A stretch of 64,000 bases of DNA. Source: DAIRDK01 sp035403225 (lineage in GTDB: Bacteria > Bacteroidota > Bacteroidia > Bacteroidales > FEN-979). Below the pieces are notes generated by a model, which saw nothing but the letters and a program-made list of their open reading frames with translations, was not told the DNA's origin and ran no database searches. Numbering within the stretch: position 1 is the stretch's first letter; every line of letters starts with the position of its first letter. Location: assembly GCA_035403225.1 (NCBI GenBank), contig DAONET010000001.1, positions 138,162-202,161 on the forward strand. Direction: 5' to 3'. Positions 8,816 to 17,297 of the stretch are shown in pieces. A program made the translations under genes and the position numbers.

Positions 8816-10945
8816 ATGGCAGAAAAAGAAAATAAACCCATACCGCCGAAGCGGACAAAACCGAAATTCAGTTTCTACTGGATCTATGCATTGCTGGCGA
8901 TCGTTTTTATCGCTCTCAATTACTTCAATTATACCAACCCGACTAAAGAAATCAGCTGGCCGAAACTCGAGCAAATACTTGAGAAACAGCATGTTGATAA
9001 AATTGTGATCATCAACAAAGAAAAAGCTGAGATTTATATTAAGAAAGATATTCTGCAGAAAGATACGGCCTATAAGGATTTCCAGAAGAAATCGTTTTCC
9101 TCGGGTGAGAATCCTCAGTATTTTTATCAGATCGGTTCGGAAGAGATCTTTAACGGTCTTTTGAAAGACAAACGCGACAGTATTATGTCGCAGATGGCCC
9201 GTGACAGCGTTCCGGCAGTGAAGATCTCAGAATTTCAGAAGCAGTATCCCTATCCACCTTCAAACGACACCCGGAAAGATGTCTTCGGAGATATCCTCAG
9301 TTACCTGCTTCCGATCCTGTTACTGATCGGTTTATGGTTTCTGATCATGCGTTTCATGAGCCGTGGCGGCGGTGGCGGCGGTGGCGGACAGATCTTCAAT
9401 ATCGGGAAGTCAAAGGCGCAATTGTTCGATAAAGACACCATGGTAAACATCACCTTCAACGATGTGGCCGGGTTGGAAGAGGCCAAGGTGGAGGTGATGG
9501 AGATTGTTGATTTCCTGAAGAATCCCGGGAAGTATACCTCTCTGGGTGGGAAGATTCCCAAGGGTGCGTTGCTTGTAGGACCTCCGGGAACAGGTAAGAC
9601 ATTGCTGGCCAAGGCTGTAGCCGGGGAAGCGAAAGTTCCTTTCTTCTCCATTTCGGGTTCCGATTTCGTGGAGATGTTTGTCGGAGTTGGCGCTTCCCGA
9701 GTACGCGACCTGTTCCGCCAAGCCAAAGAGAAAGCTCCCAGCATCATTTTTATTGACGAGATCGATGCCATCGGCCGGGCCCGTGGACGGAATGCCATCA
9801 CCGGGGCCAACGACGAACGGGAGAACACGCTGAACCAACTGCTCACTGAGATGGATGGCTTCGGAACAAATGCCGGTGTCATCATCCTGGCAGCCACCAA
9901 CCGCGCCGATATTCTTGATAAAGCCCTGATGCGGGCCGGACGGTTTGACCGCCAGATCTACATCGAACTCCCCGACCTTGAAGAACGGAAAGCCATCTTC
10001 AAGGTTCATATCAAGCCGCTGAAGCTTGATGAAACGACAGATATTGATTTCCTGGCCCGCCAGACTCCAGGGTTTTCCGGAGCCGACATCGCCAATGTCT
10101 GCAACGAATCGGCCCTGATCGCCGCCCGGAAGAACAAAGCCACTATTGGAAAGCAGGATTTCCTGGATGCTATTGACCGCATCATCGGCGGGCTGGAAAA
10201 ACGCAATAAGATCATCAACCAGCACGAAAAGAGGGTGATCGCTTTTCATGAATCGGGCCATGCGGCCGTGAGCTGGCTGCTCGAGTTCGCACACCCGCTG
10301 GTGAAAGTGACCATTGTACCTCGTGGCAAAGCCCTCGGCGCTGCCTGGTATCTGCCCGAAGAGCGACAGATCACTACCTACCAGCAGATGTTTGACGAAA
10401 TTACTTCCGCTGTTGCCGGCAGAGCCTCCGAAGAGATCTTCTTCGGCCAGGTGTCGACCGGCGCACTCAATGATCTCGAAAAAGTCACCAAGCAGGCTTA
10501 CGCGATCGTAGTGTACTACGGATTGAACAAGGAAGTCGGGAATATCAGTTTCTACGATTCTTCAGGACAGTCGGAATATTCATTCCAGAAACCCTACAGT
10601 GAAAAAACCTCTGAAGTCATTGACCAGGAGGTTAAAAAAATTGTGGAAACGGCTTATGAGCGGGCGAAAGCCATCATCTCCGAATCGAAGGATAAAGTGG
10701 AGAAGCTCTCTTTGCTGCTCCTTGAACGCGAAGTGATCTTCCGGGAAGACCTGGAGCACATCTTCGGAAAACGTCCGTTCGAGACGGAAGAAGAAAAACG
10801 GTTAGAAGGGACTCAGCCGGAACAGGCTGCGCTGAAACAACCGCTGTTTGAAAAGGAAAATCCTGACCAGAAGCAACTTCCGGAAGGCGATGTACCTGAA
10901 CAGGACTCAACTCCCGGTGAAAAAGTTCCTCCAACGACTGAATGA
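8816..10945 (+). CDS. ftsH: ATP-dependent zinc metalloprotease FtsH
   Basis: Membrane-bound hexameric AAA+ protease for quality control and turnover of regulatory proteins. It has 709 residues. The first transmembrane segment is about residues 19-39. A periplasmic domain follows, then a second transmembrane segment at about 160-180 ending in an unusual run of eight glycines. The AAA domain has Walker A GPPGTGKT at residue 255, Walker B IIFIDEID and the second region of homology ATNRADILDKALMRAGRFDR. The zinc site HESGH begins at residue 478. The acidic Glu/Pro/Lys-rich tail after the protease domain is long. LutC-like LUD starts 4 bases after its stop. Confidence 0.97.
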   Translation: MAEKENKPIPPKRTKPKFSFYWIYALLAIVFIALNYFNYTNPTKEISWPKLEQILEKQHVDKIVIINKEKAEIYIKKDILQKDTAYKDFQKKSFSSGENPQYFYQIGSEEIFNGLLKDKRDSIMSQMARDSVPAVKISEFQKQYPYPPSNDTRKDVFGDILSYLLPILLLIGLWFLIMRFMSRGGGGGGGGQIFNIGKSKAQLFDKDTMVNITFNDVAGLEEAKVEVMEIVDFLKNPGKYTSLGGKIPKGALLVGPPGTGKTLLAKAVAGEAKVPFFSISGSDFVEMFVGVGASRVRDLFRQAKEKAPSIIFIDEIDAIGRARGRNAITGANDERENTLNQLLTEMDGFGTNAGVIILAATNRADILDKALMRAGRFDRQIYIELPDLEERKAIFKVHIKPLKLDETTDIDFLARQTPGFSGADIANVCNESALIAARKNKATIGKQDFLDAIDRIIGGLEKRNKIINQHEKRVIAFHESGHAAVSWLLEFAHPLVKVTIVPRGKALGAAWYLPEERQITTYQQMFDEITSAVAGRASEEIFFGQVSTGALNDLEKVTKQAYAIVVYYGLNKEVGNISFYDSSGQSEYSFQKPYSEKTSEVIDQEVKKIVETAYERAKAIISESKDKVEKLSLLLLEREVIFREDLEHIFGKRPFETEEEKRLEGTQPEQAALKQPLFEKENPDQKQLPEGDVPEQDSTPGEKVPPTTE

Positions 10946-10949
10946 ACCT

Positions 10950-11606
10950 ATGGAAGAAAGTACCTCACGCGAAAAGATCCTGAAGAAGGTCAGGGATGCG
11001 CTGATCGAGAAGACAGAAGCTCCCTTCCCCGTGATTGATACCGAATCATCGGTATTCACGGAGATGACCGATACCCCAGATGTGGTCTTTGCAGAGGCGC
11101 TGGTCAATGCCGGCGGGAAATTTGTGTATTGTGAAAGCCAGGATGATTTTCTGAGCACCCTGCAGTCGTTTATCCTCGAGAAGGACTGGCCACTGATCTG
11201 GTGTCTGGATCCATTGCTTCAGAAGATCCTGCGCGATGGCGGGATCCCGTTTGAGTCGACAATCGAACGCTTCACGGAAGCGAAAATCGGGATCACGCGC
11301 TGCGAATGCCTGATCGCCCGTCATGGTACTGTGATGGCCTCTTCGCGTCTCTCTCCCGGCCGTAAGATCATTGCTTATCCCGAGATCCACCTGGTAGCAG
11401 CCACCACCTCGCAACTGGTACCTGACATTAAAAGCGGCATCCGGTTGATCCGGAAAAAATACGGTGATGACTTCCCGTCGCTCATCACGCTGATCACGGG
11501 ACCAAGCCGTACGGCAGATATTGAAAAAACACTGGTAATGGGAGCTCACGGCCCCAAAGAACTTTATATTTTCCTGATCGATGACACAACTGCACCCGCT
11601 GAATGA
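10950..11606 (+). CDS. LUD domain protein (LutC/YkgG-like)
   Basis: 218-residue protein of the LutC/LUD family. In the LutABC system the homologue is part of the iron-sulfur lactate-oxidising complex, but lutA and lutB are absent here. The ATG at 10950, 4 bases after the ftsH stop, is the natural start; the frame is open upstream only inside ftsH. Visible features are an N-terminal helix (SREKILKKVRDALIEK), then GITRCECLIARHGTVMASS and a late GPSRTADIEKTLVMGAHGPKEL, the conserved LUD end motif. Its 3' end overlaps the next gene by 26 bases. Lactate metabolism is only one possible role in this membrane-biogenesis context. Confidence 0.85.
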   Translation: MEESTSREKILKKVRDALIEKTEAPFPVIDTESSVFTEMTDTPDVVFAEALVNAGGKFVYCESQDDFLSTLQSFILEKDWPLIWCLDPLLQKILRDGGIPFESTIERFTEAKIGITRCECLIARHGTVMASSRLSPGRKIIAYPEIHLVAATTSQLVPDIKSGIRLIRKKYGDDFPSLITLITGPSRTADIEKTLVMGAHGPKELYIFLIDDTTAPAE

Positions 11607-11823
11607 GGATCCACAGGATCCGTGGACGCTCCTGTACAGTACCGACAAAGGGTACCGGGTGGAAATCCTGAAAGCGCTGCTTGAAGAAGAAGAGATCCCG
11701 TCGGTGATTCTCAACAAACAGGATTCATCGTACCTCGTCTTCGGTGAGGTTCAATTGCTGGTAAGAAGAAGCGACCTCCTTAAGTCGGAACAGGTATTAA
11801 ATAACTTCCTTAAAAATGAGTAA
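11581..11823 (+). CDS. DUF2007-type small protein (putative signal-transducing domain)
   Basis: An 80-residue protein resembling DUF2007: WTLLYSTDKGYRVEILKALLEEEEIPSVILN, followed by a short beta-rich end with VQLLVRRSDL. This ACT/PII-like small domain is common in Bacteroidota next to cdsA, and its function is not established. The start overlaps the LUD gene by 26 bases and its end overlaps the cdsA start by 8 bases, so translation is probably coupled. Confidence 0.8.
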   Translation: MTQLHPLNEDPQDPWTLLYSTDKGYRVEILKALLEEEEIPSVILNKQDSSYLVFGEVQLLVRRSDLLKSEQVLNNFLKNE

Positions 11824-12649
11824 TTTCTGGTCAAGAACGGTCACAGGGCTCTCCATGGTCTTCCTGGTCCTTCTCTCTCTTTACGTGAGTCAATGGATGT
11901 TTGCCGCCATCCTGCTGTTGGTTGCGATTCTTGGTCTTCTTGAGTTTTATTCACTGACTACCACCGACGGCATCTGTCCGCAAAGGAGCACCGGGACTGT
12001 TTTCGGAGCCATTTGGTTTATCATCAGTGCTGTGATCACGCTCCAGAGCTCCTTCTGGAACCCCTTCTACCTCATTGTTTTACCCATCCCGTTCCTGTTT
12101 CTCCCCTTCGTTTTAGAACTGTGGTCAAAAAAAAGCACCCCTATTCAGAATGTCTCCATCACCATCACAGGGATGATCTATCTCGTATTTCCCTTGTCAT
12201 TGCTGGTGATCATCTTTGGGCAAACGCAAACCTTCTTCCTGGGCATGCCGGCATTTCTGCTGGGATACCTGTTGATCACCTGGATTTACGATACCGGGGC
12301 TTATCTCTTCGGAAGCATGTTCGGGAAAACCCGGTTTTTTGAACGCATCTCCCCCAAGAAGACGTGGGAAGGAACCGTCTCCGGAGCGATTTGCGCCGCT
12401 CTTGTTGCGATTGGCATGTCGATGTTAGTCCCGGACATTCCACTAACCGACTGGTTTATCCTGTTGGGCATTGTTCTCGTTTTCGGGACCCTGGGTGATT
12501 TGGTTGAATCTCTTTTTAAAAGGAGCCTGAACATCAAAGATTCGGGCAACATCTTACCGGGTCATGGCGGCATTCTTGATCGTTTTGATTCGATTTTACT
12601 TTCCGCACCTTTTGTATTTTTGTACTTCTTTTTACGTAACGGTATCTGA
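11816..12649 (+). CDS. cdsA: Phosphatidate cytidylyltransferase
   Basis: Integral membrane enzyme making CDP-diacylglycerol from phosphatidic acid and CTP, the branch point of phospholipid synthesis. It has 277 residues with about eight hydrophobic segments. The family signature is near the C-terminus: SLFKRSLNIKDSGNILPGHG, followed by GILDRFDS. It overlaps psd by one base (TGATG), which points to coupled translation of two enzymes of the same pathway. Confidence 0.95.
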   Translation: MSNFWSRTVTGLSMVFLVLLSLYVSQWMFAAILLLVAILGLLEFYSLTTTDGICPQRSTGTVFGAIWFIISAVITLQSSFWNPFYLIVLPIPFLFLPFVLELWSKKSTPIQNVSITITGMIYLVFPLSLLVIIFGQTQTFFLGMPAFLLGYLLITWIYDTGAYLFGSMFGKTRFFERISPKKTWEGTVSGAICAALVAIGMSMLVPDIPLTDWFILLGIVLVFGTLGDLVESLFKRSLNIKDSGNILPGHGGILDRFDSILLSAPFVFLYFFLRNGI

Positions 12650-13326
12650 TGAGAATCCACAAAGAAGGTCACATGACCATATTGGCTACTTTTTTATTCG
12701 TAGCCACCGTCCTCCTGATATTGAATCATATCACTCCTCACCAAACATGGTTCCATTTGTTCATGTATGCGGTGGGGTTAGGCTTTTTTCTTTGGATCGT
12801 GAGGTTTTTCAGATCCCCTTTGCGGGAAGCCAACAAAGCCGAACACGTGGTGCTTTGTCCTGCAGACGGCAAGGTGGTAGTGATTGAGAAGACCATTGAA
12901 CCGGAGTATTTTAAAGACGAACGTATTCAGGTTTCCATCTTCATGTCGGCCAGGAATGTTCATGTGAACTGGTTTCCTGTTTCGGGGACGGTGAAGTACT
13001 GTAATTATCATCCCGGGAAGCACATGGTAGCTTTCAACCCGAAGTCATCCCTGGAAAACGAGCGATCCACTACGGTGTTACAAACACCCGACGGCAAAGA
13101 GATCCTTGTCAGGCAGATTGCCGGAGCTGTTGCCCGTCGTATCGTCACTTATCCAAAAGTAGGGGAGACTATCATTCAGGGGGAAGAAATGGGGTTCATC
13201 AAGTTCGGTTCCCGGGTTGACCTGCTATTGCCGCCTGACACCAAAATCGAAGTTACGCTTCATCAACTGGTGACGGGGACGCAGACAGTGATTGGTTCAT
13301 TTTCCTCTAACCCTGTCAGGGTGTAG
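12649..13326 (+). CDS. psd: Phosphatidylserine decarboxylase (short, pyruvoyl-dependent type)
   Basis: Converts phosphatidylserine to phosphatidylethanolamine in the inner membrane. The 225-residue length matches the short PSD class. Two hydrophobic segments lie near residues 10-55. Conserved blocks include VLCPADGKVV, SIFMSARNVHVNWFP, AGAVARRIV and MGFIKFGSRVDLLLP. By family analogy, self-cleavage at Gly187-Ser188 in FGSR generates the pyruvoyl group. The last codons (Asn-Pro-Val-Arg-Val-stop) are encoded by the first copy of a 13-bp palindromic repeat, which has therefore become part of the reading frame. Confidence 0.93.
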   Translation: MRIHKEGHMTILATFLFVATVLLILNHITPHQTWFHLFMYAVGLGFFLWIVRFFRSPLREANKAEHVVLCPADGKVVVIEKTIEPEYFKDERIQVSIFMSARNVHVNWFPVSGTVKYCNYHPGKHMVAFNPKSSLENERSTTVLQTPDGKEILVRQIAGAVARRIVTYPKVGETIIQGEEMGFIKFGSRVDLLLPPDTKIEVTLHQLVTGTQTVIGSFSSNPVRV

Positions 13327-13517
13327 GACCCTGTCAGGGTCAACAACCATATATTTTTGTCTACCTGCCTATTACAAATTAAAGTGTCATTTTTCGATAC
13401 CACCCTGTCAGGGTATACTCAGAATCTCAAAAATTCCCGAAAAGGTATTTTCAAGTTATTGAATGTGAAATATTTGAGTTAATTGCACCCTGTCAGGGTG
13501 GGAGACCCTGTCAGGGT
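13310..13517. repeat. Cluster of five copies of palindrome ACCCTGTCAGGGT
   Basis: Exact copies sit at 13310-13322, 13328-13340, 13402-13414, 13487-13499 and 13505-13517. Each is a 6-bp inverted repeat around a central T. The outer copies form two doublets with an identical 18-base offset, and a single copy lies between them. The cluster fills the space between the convergent psd and DUF2461 genes and enters the end of psd. It looks like a small dispersed repeat of the REP type. Its role (termination, nucleoid binding or a mobile remnant) cannot be told here. Confidence 0.9.
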
Positions 13518-13522
13518 TAGGT

Positions 13523-14182
13523 TTAAAGGTTAGTCGCCTTCCTCAAAAACTCATTATATGGCAGCATCGCCTTGTAAACCAAAACCGTGGTCGAAAACAG
13601 TTTCTCAGAATGTAACAACTTCTCATTCAATCCCCAAGATACAGTATAACTTCTGTTTTTCAACAAGTCAATGTCAGGAAAGTCGGCCGGAATGTCCCGC
13701 GGCGGTAATTTGGTCTTATTGTATTCATCAATCCCGCTAAAATACTTCGAGAATTCTTTGGAACGAAGTATCGTTTTGAATTCCTTTATGTTATAAAAAA
13801 TCTCCTGACGGATACTCTTCAGGAGCACCGGATCGGGTTGATAAATGCCTCCCGACAGAAACATCTCGTCAGGAGCTACGTGAAAATAATAGCCCGGACC
13901 CGGACTCTTCCGACCATCCTTCGACATCCATGCTCCGAAATTGGTCTTATACGGCTCTTTACTTTTCGTAAACCTGACATCGCGGTAAATGCGGAACATG
14001 CAATCTTTCGCATCGATAAACCGCAACAGCGGATCGAAACGTGCAATTTCATGAATCACCGAATTGATGAAATTCTCAAATTCTGCTTTGGCGGCTTCAT
14101 ACCGGCTCTTGTTTGCCTGAAACCATTCACGGTTGTTGTTTTGCTGAAGGTCTTTTAAAAACCCGAGTACAATAGGATCCAT
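13523..14182 (-). CDS. DUF2461 family protein (TIGR02453-like)
   Basis: A 219-residue protein matching the DUF2461 family: FLKDLQQNNNREWFQANKSRYEAAKAEFE, RFIDAKDCMFRIYRDVRFTKSKEPYKTNFGAW, and GPGYYFHVAPDEMFLSGGIYQP, split here by short unlisted stretches. Function of the family is unknown. No signal peptide or membrane segment is seen, so it is probably cytoplasmic. A -7 box lies 17 bases upstream. The stop is 5 bases from the last palindromic repeat. Confidence 0.85.
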   Translation of the reverse strand: MDPIVLGFLKDLQQNNNREWFQANKSRYEAAKAEFENFINSVIHEIARFDPLLRFIDAKDCMFRIYRDVRFTKSKEPYKTNFGAWMSKDGRKSPGPGYYFHVAPDEMFLSGGIYQPDPVLLKSIRQEIFYNIKEFKTILRSKEFSKYFSGIDEYNKTKLPPRDIPADFPDIDLLKNRSYTVSWGLNEKLLHSEKLFSTTVLVYKAMLPYNEFLRKATNL

Positions 14183-14198
14183 GGATCGGAAATTTGAT

Positions 14199-14206
14199 CA
14201 AAGGTA
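14199..14206 (-). promoter_or_regulatory. Candidate -7 box for the DUF2461 gene
   Basis: On the minus strand the sequence reads TACCTTTG, an exact TAnnTTTG, ending about 17 bases before the start codon at 14182. Confidence 0.5.
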
Positions 14207-14337
14207 AATATTTCCACAGAAAAAGGTCCCTCCCTCCCTCCCTGAATGAACAACCCTCATACCTCCTGCCCGAAAATATTTTTTCCGGATCACATTACCT
14301 TTTCCCTTCGAGACGGATTAAGGGAAAAATTCAGGGT

Positions 14338-15159
14338 ATGAAGAAGATGATCTGGGTATTCGTTTTTCTGACTGCTGTTCATGATGGTTTTGGCGCCGGC
14401 GATATTTCTGTCTCCGGAGGTAAATCTGCCGGTATGGGGTACACGGGTGTGACCGGCACCGGCCTCTGGGCAGTGTGTAACAACCCATCTGGCATGGCTT
14501 TCTCTAAAGGCTTGCAGGTCGGCGTTTTTGCTGAAAGCAGGTTCCTCCTGTCCGATCTCAGTTCGGGTTCCCTGGCGCTTACTTCTGGTGGAAAATACGG
14601 AGCTGTCGGACTGTATGCTGGTTTTTTCGGTAATCAGTTGTATAAGGAAAGTAAAGTCGTCACCGGCTATGCCCGGAAATTCGGGCATCATTTTTCTGCA
14701 GGAATCGTGTTCGATTACCTGCATATCAGCCAACCTGCGGACTACGGCAACCTGGATATCATGTCGTTCGAGGCCGGACTGATGTACCGCCCGGATAATA
14801 AATGGGCTATCGGCATCCATGTCGTCAACCCCGTACCCATCTACCTTACAAAAGATAAAACAGAGAAACTCCCCACTGCGTTTCGCACCGGATTCTCCCG
14901 GTCATTCTCAGGAAAGGCTGAGTTGTCGGCGGAAATCGAGAAGTCGCTATCGGGGAAGCCCGTGATCAGAGCGGGATTGGAGTACCACCTTCATAAAAGG
15001 TTCTCTCTCCGGACCGGTTTCGCTTCGGAACCTCAGACCGTCACTGCCGGTGCAGGGATGCTCTTCGGCCGTCTCCGTCTTGACCTGGCCTCCTCCTGGC
15101 AGCCGGTACTGGGGTACTCGCCTCAGATCGGAGTAGAATGGAAGATCAATGACCGGTAA
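14338..15159 (+). CDS. PorV/UPF0164-like outer-membrane barrel protein
   Basis: 273 residues from the ATG at 14338, chosen because it gives a clean signal peptide (MKKMIWVFVFLTAVHDGFGA). The frame is open further upstream without a sensible N-terminus. After the signal come SGGKSAGMGYTGVTGTGLWAV and NNPSGMAF, the start pattern of the PorV / UPF0164 / FadL-like barrel group, then alternating beta-strand patterns to the C-terminus. PorV-group proteins serve type IX secretion or lipid and solute transport, but this one is short and could be PorQ-like or something else. It abuts the next gene with no spacing (TAA then ATG). Confidence 0.65.
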   Translation: MKKMIWVFVFLTAVHDGFGAGDISVSGGKSAGMGYTGVTGTGLWAVCNNPSGMAFSKGLQVGVFAESRFLLSDLSSGSLALTSGGKYGAVGLYAGFFGNQLYKESKVVTGYARKFGHHFSAGIVFDYLHISQPADYGNLDIMSFEAGLMYRPDNKWAIGIHVVNPVPIYLTKDKTEKLPTAFRTGFSRSFSGKAELSAEIEKSLSGKPVIRAGLEYHLHKRFSLRTGFASEPQTVTAGAGMLFGRLRLDLASSWQPVLGYSPQIGVEWKINDR

Positions 15160-17229
15160 ATGATGAAAAAGAAAAAATGGGACATGAGCAGGTACCGGAT
15201 ATTTCTCATCCTGTTCTTCCTGGGGTTCAGAATCCCCGGAAACGGACAAATCAGCGACTCGCTGATCATGTTGACAACCTTGGAGAAGATGACGGAGATC
15301 AACGAAGAAGAACCCGATTACCAGATCATCGCCGAGGGAGCCGGATCGGAATCGCTTCGGGCTTTTTCACTAAGCGCCATCACGGAGAAACGGCTGCGAC
15401 GCCTCTCTTTCCTTTCAGATAAACAGATCGAAAACATCCTCTCCTACCTCGAGGAAACCGGGCAACTCTTGTCGGTGTATGAATTACAGTCGATCCAGGG
15501 TCTTGATACAGGCACGATCCGCAAGCTCCTGCCCTATCTCTCCCCCGGCGATCCCAACCAGGGCCTTCCGGTTTCTCTCCCGAACCTCATGCATCATGGC
15601 CGGCATGAGCTCATGCTACGCTGGGGTCAGTGTCTGGAGCAGAAAAAAGGTTACCGGGCCGGGGCCTATGAAGGGACTGCTTCGAAAGATCTGTTCAGAT
15701 ACACTTATACCTTTTCCAACAGGATAAAAGCCGCCATTACCGGAGAGAAAGATGCCGGGGAAAAATGTTTCGGTTCTACACAACCTTACGGAATGGACTT
15801 TTACAGCGGCTATATAGCTCTTACCAACACCGGGTTTCTGAAGAGTCTCATCATCGGAAATTTCACCGCCTCTTTCGGACAAGGAATCGTGGCCGGTACC
15901 GGATCGGGTCTGGGGTCTGTGATCGGGTTCAACGCCCCTCTCCGTGTCTCCCAGGGAGTGAAGCCAAGCAGCTCTGCCTATGAAGGAAGCTACCAGCAGG
16001 GAGTAGCCGTCTCCATGCAATTCCGCCGGTTCCTGGTCTCCGGGTTCATTTCCGGTCATGACAGGGATGCAACCATCCTCGCCAACGATACCATTACCAA
16101 TAAAGCCCTGGAAGTCTCATCCCTGCAAAACTCCGGTTATCACCGAACTCCGACGGAGATCGCTGCCCGTGATGTCCTGAAAGAGAACATAACCGGCGGT
16201 AATATCACCTTCACAGGCCGCTTTTTCCGAATAGGCGCCACAGCGTTGCATGCGGAATGGGACGGGCTGATCCGGCCGCCGCTGAAACCTTATAACCGTT
16301 GGTACTTCCGCGGCAATAGCCTTACGGCTGCCGGGATGGATATTGTGGTCCGGTTCCGGTATATCAGTCTTTTTGCCGAAGCCGGAAACAGCCTGGACGG
16401 AGCCTGGGCATGGATAGCCGGCCTCTCCGGAGAAACGGAACAGGGACTGTTATTCTCCATCACTGCCAGAAATTATGACCCGGCTTACACCAACATCTTC
16501 TCCAACAGCCTGGGCCAGGCAACCCGTACTGCCAACGAACAAGGCTGCTTGCTGAATGTCAACACCAACCTCTTTCCCGACTTTAAGATTGCCGTCTACA
16601 CCGATCTCTTCCGCCATCCCTGGCTCCGCTACCGGGTCAATAACCCTTCGGCAGGGCTGGAGTCGGGATTACTCTGGACTTATACCGGTTGCCGGACCAT
16701 CACCTTCAGCGGGAAGGCTCAGTATCGCGGTTATGATCAGAACAGCGATGCAGACGCAGGCCTGATAGCTACAACAAGCCGGTATTCCACCGCCGGCTTG
16801 CGGCTTCAGGCCGACTGGCAGGGCAACGACATCCTGACACTGAAAACACAGGTCGAAGTCAAGACGGGATGGACCGGTTTCACCGGAAATCAGGCAGGTT
16901 ACCTGGCCGGACAAGAAATCCGGGCCAACCTGCCTAAACAACGGCTACAGGTCTCGTTCCGCTATGCCTTGTTCGATATCCCTTCCTGGGATTTAAGGAT
17001 CTACAGCTACGAGCCTGACGTCATGGCCTCTTTCGCTGTCCCGGCTTATGACGGGAAAGGATTGCGGGTCATGGTCACTGCCAAAGGCCGCATCACCCGG
17101 CATCTTTCCTGGTGGATCAAATACGGGGTGACATGGTACGAGGACAAAACCACCATCGGCAGCGGGTTGGAAGAAATCAACGGAAACCGGCAATCGGAGG
17201 CAAAAGCGCAGGTGGTGCTGACAATTTAG
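15160..17229 (+). CDS. Outer-membrane beta-barrel protein with N-terminal helix-hairpin-helix region
   Basis: 689 residues, beginning with a signal-like segment (residues 9-30, ending GNGQ). Residues about 70-125 form a helix-hairpin-helix-like region: FLSDKQIENILSYLEETGQL and YELQSIQGLDTGTIRKLLPYL. The remaining 550 residues show alternating aromatic/glycine beta-strand patterns typical of an outer-membrane barrel and no other known domain. Similar proteins are widespread in Bacteroidota but uncharacterised. The gene is tightly coupled to the PorV-like gene, so the two may act together. HhH modules usually bind nucleic acid, as in ComEA, so a link with DNA is possible but unproven. Confidence 0.72.
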   Translation: MMKKKKWDMSRYRIFLILFFLGFRIPGNGQISDSLIMLTTLEKMTEINEEEPDYQIIAEGAGSESLRAFSLSAITEKRLRRLSFLSDKQIENILSYLEETGQLLSVYELQSIQGLDTGTIRKLLPYLSPGDPNQGLPVSLPNLMHHGRHELMLRWGQCLEQKKGYRAGAYEGTASKDLFRYTYTFSNRIKAAITGEKDAGEKCFGSTQPYGMDFYSGYIALTNTGFLKSLIIGNFTASFGQGIVAGTGSGLGSVIGFNAPLRVSQGVKPSSSAYEGSYQQGVAVSMQFRRFLVSGFISGHDRDATILANDTITNKALEVSSLQNSGYHRTPTEIAARDVLKENITGGNITFTGRFFRIGATALHAEWDGLIRPPLKPYNRWYFRGNSLTAAGMDIVVRFRYISLFAEAGNSLDGAWAWIAGLSGETEQGLLFSITARNYDPAYTNIFSNSLGQATRTANEQGCLLNVNTNLFPDFKIAVYTDLFRHPWLRYRVNNPSAGLESGLLWTYTGCRTITFSGKAQYRGYDQNSDADAGLIATTSRYSTAGLRLQADWQGNDILTLKTQVEVKTGWTGFTGNQAGYLAGQEIRANLPKQRLQVSFRYALFDIPSWDLRIYSYEPDVMASFAVPAYDGKGLRVMVTAKGRITRHLSWWIKYGVTWYEDKTTIGSGLEEINGNRQSEAKAQVVLTI

Positions 17230-17241
17230 GTTATCAGTTCC

Positions 17242-17270
17242 AAAAAAAAGAGCGACCATATGATCGCTCT
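17242..17270 (-). terminator. Terminator of the sigma / anti-sigma / DUF4252 operon
   Basis: Read on the minus strand, AGAGCGA and TCGCTCT form a 7-bp stem with an 8-base loop, followed by eight to nine T. It sits 28 bases beyond the stop of the DUF4252 gene. Confidence 0.8.
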
Positions 17271-17297
17271 CCCCTATTATTACTCCCATTACATCAA

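Noticed and set aside
9410..10294. A 294-codon open frame on the strand opposite ftsH
   Set aside because: It lies wholly inside the conserved ftsH gene and has no family resemblance. It results from codon bias in the sense strand.
13310..13517. A small CRISPR array
   Set aside because: The repeat is only 13 bases and palindromic, spacing is irregular (5, 61, 72 and 5 bases between copies), and no cas gene is present.
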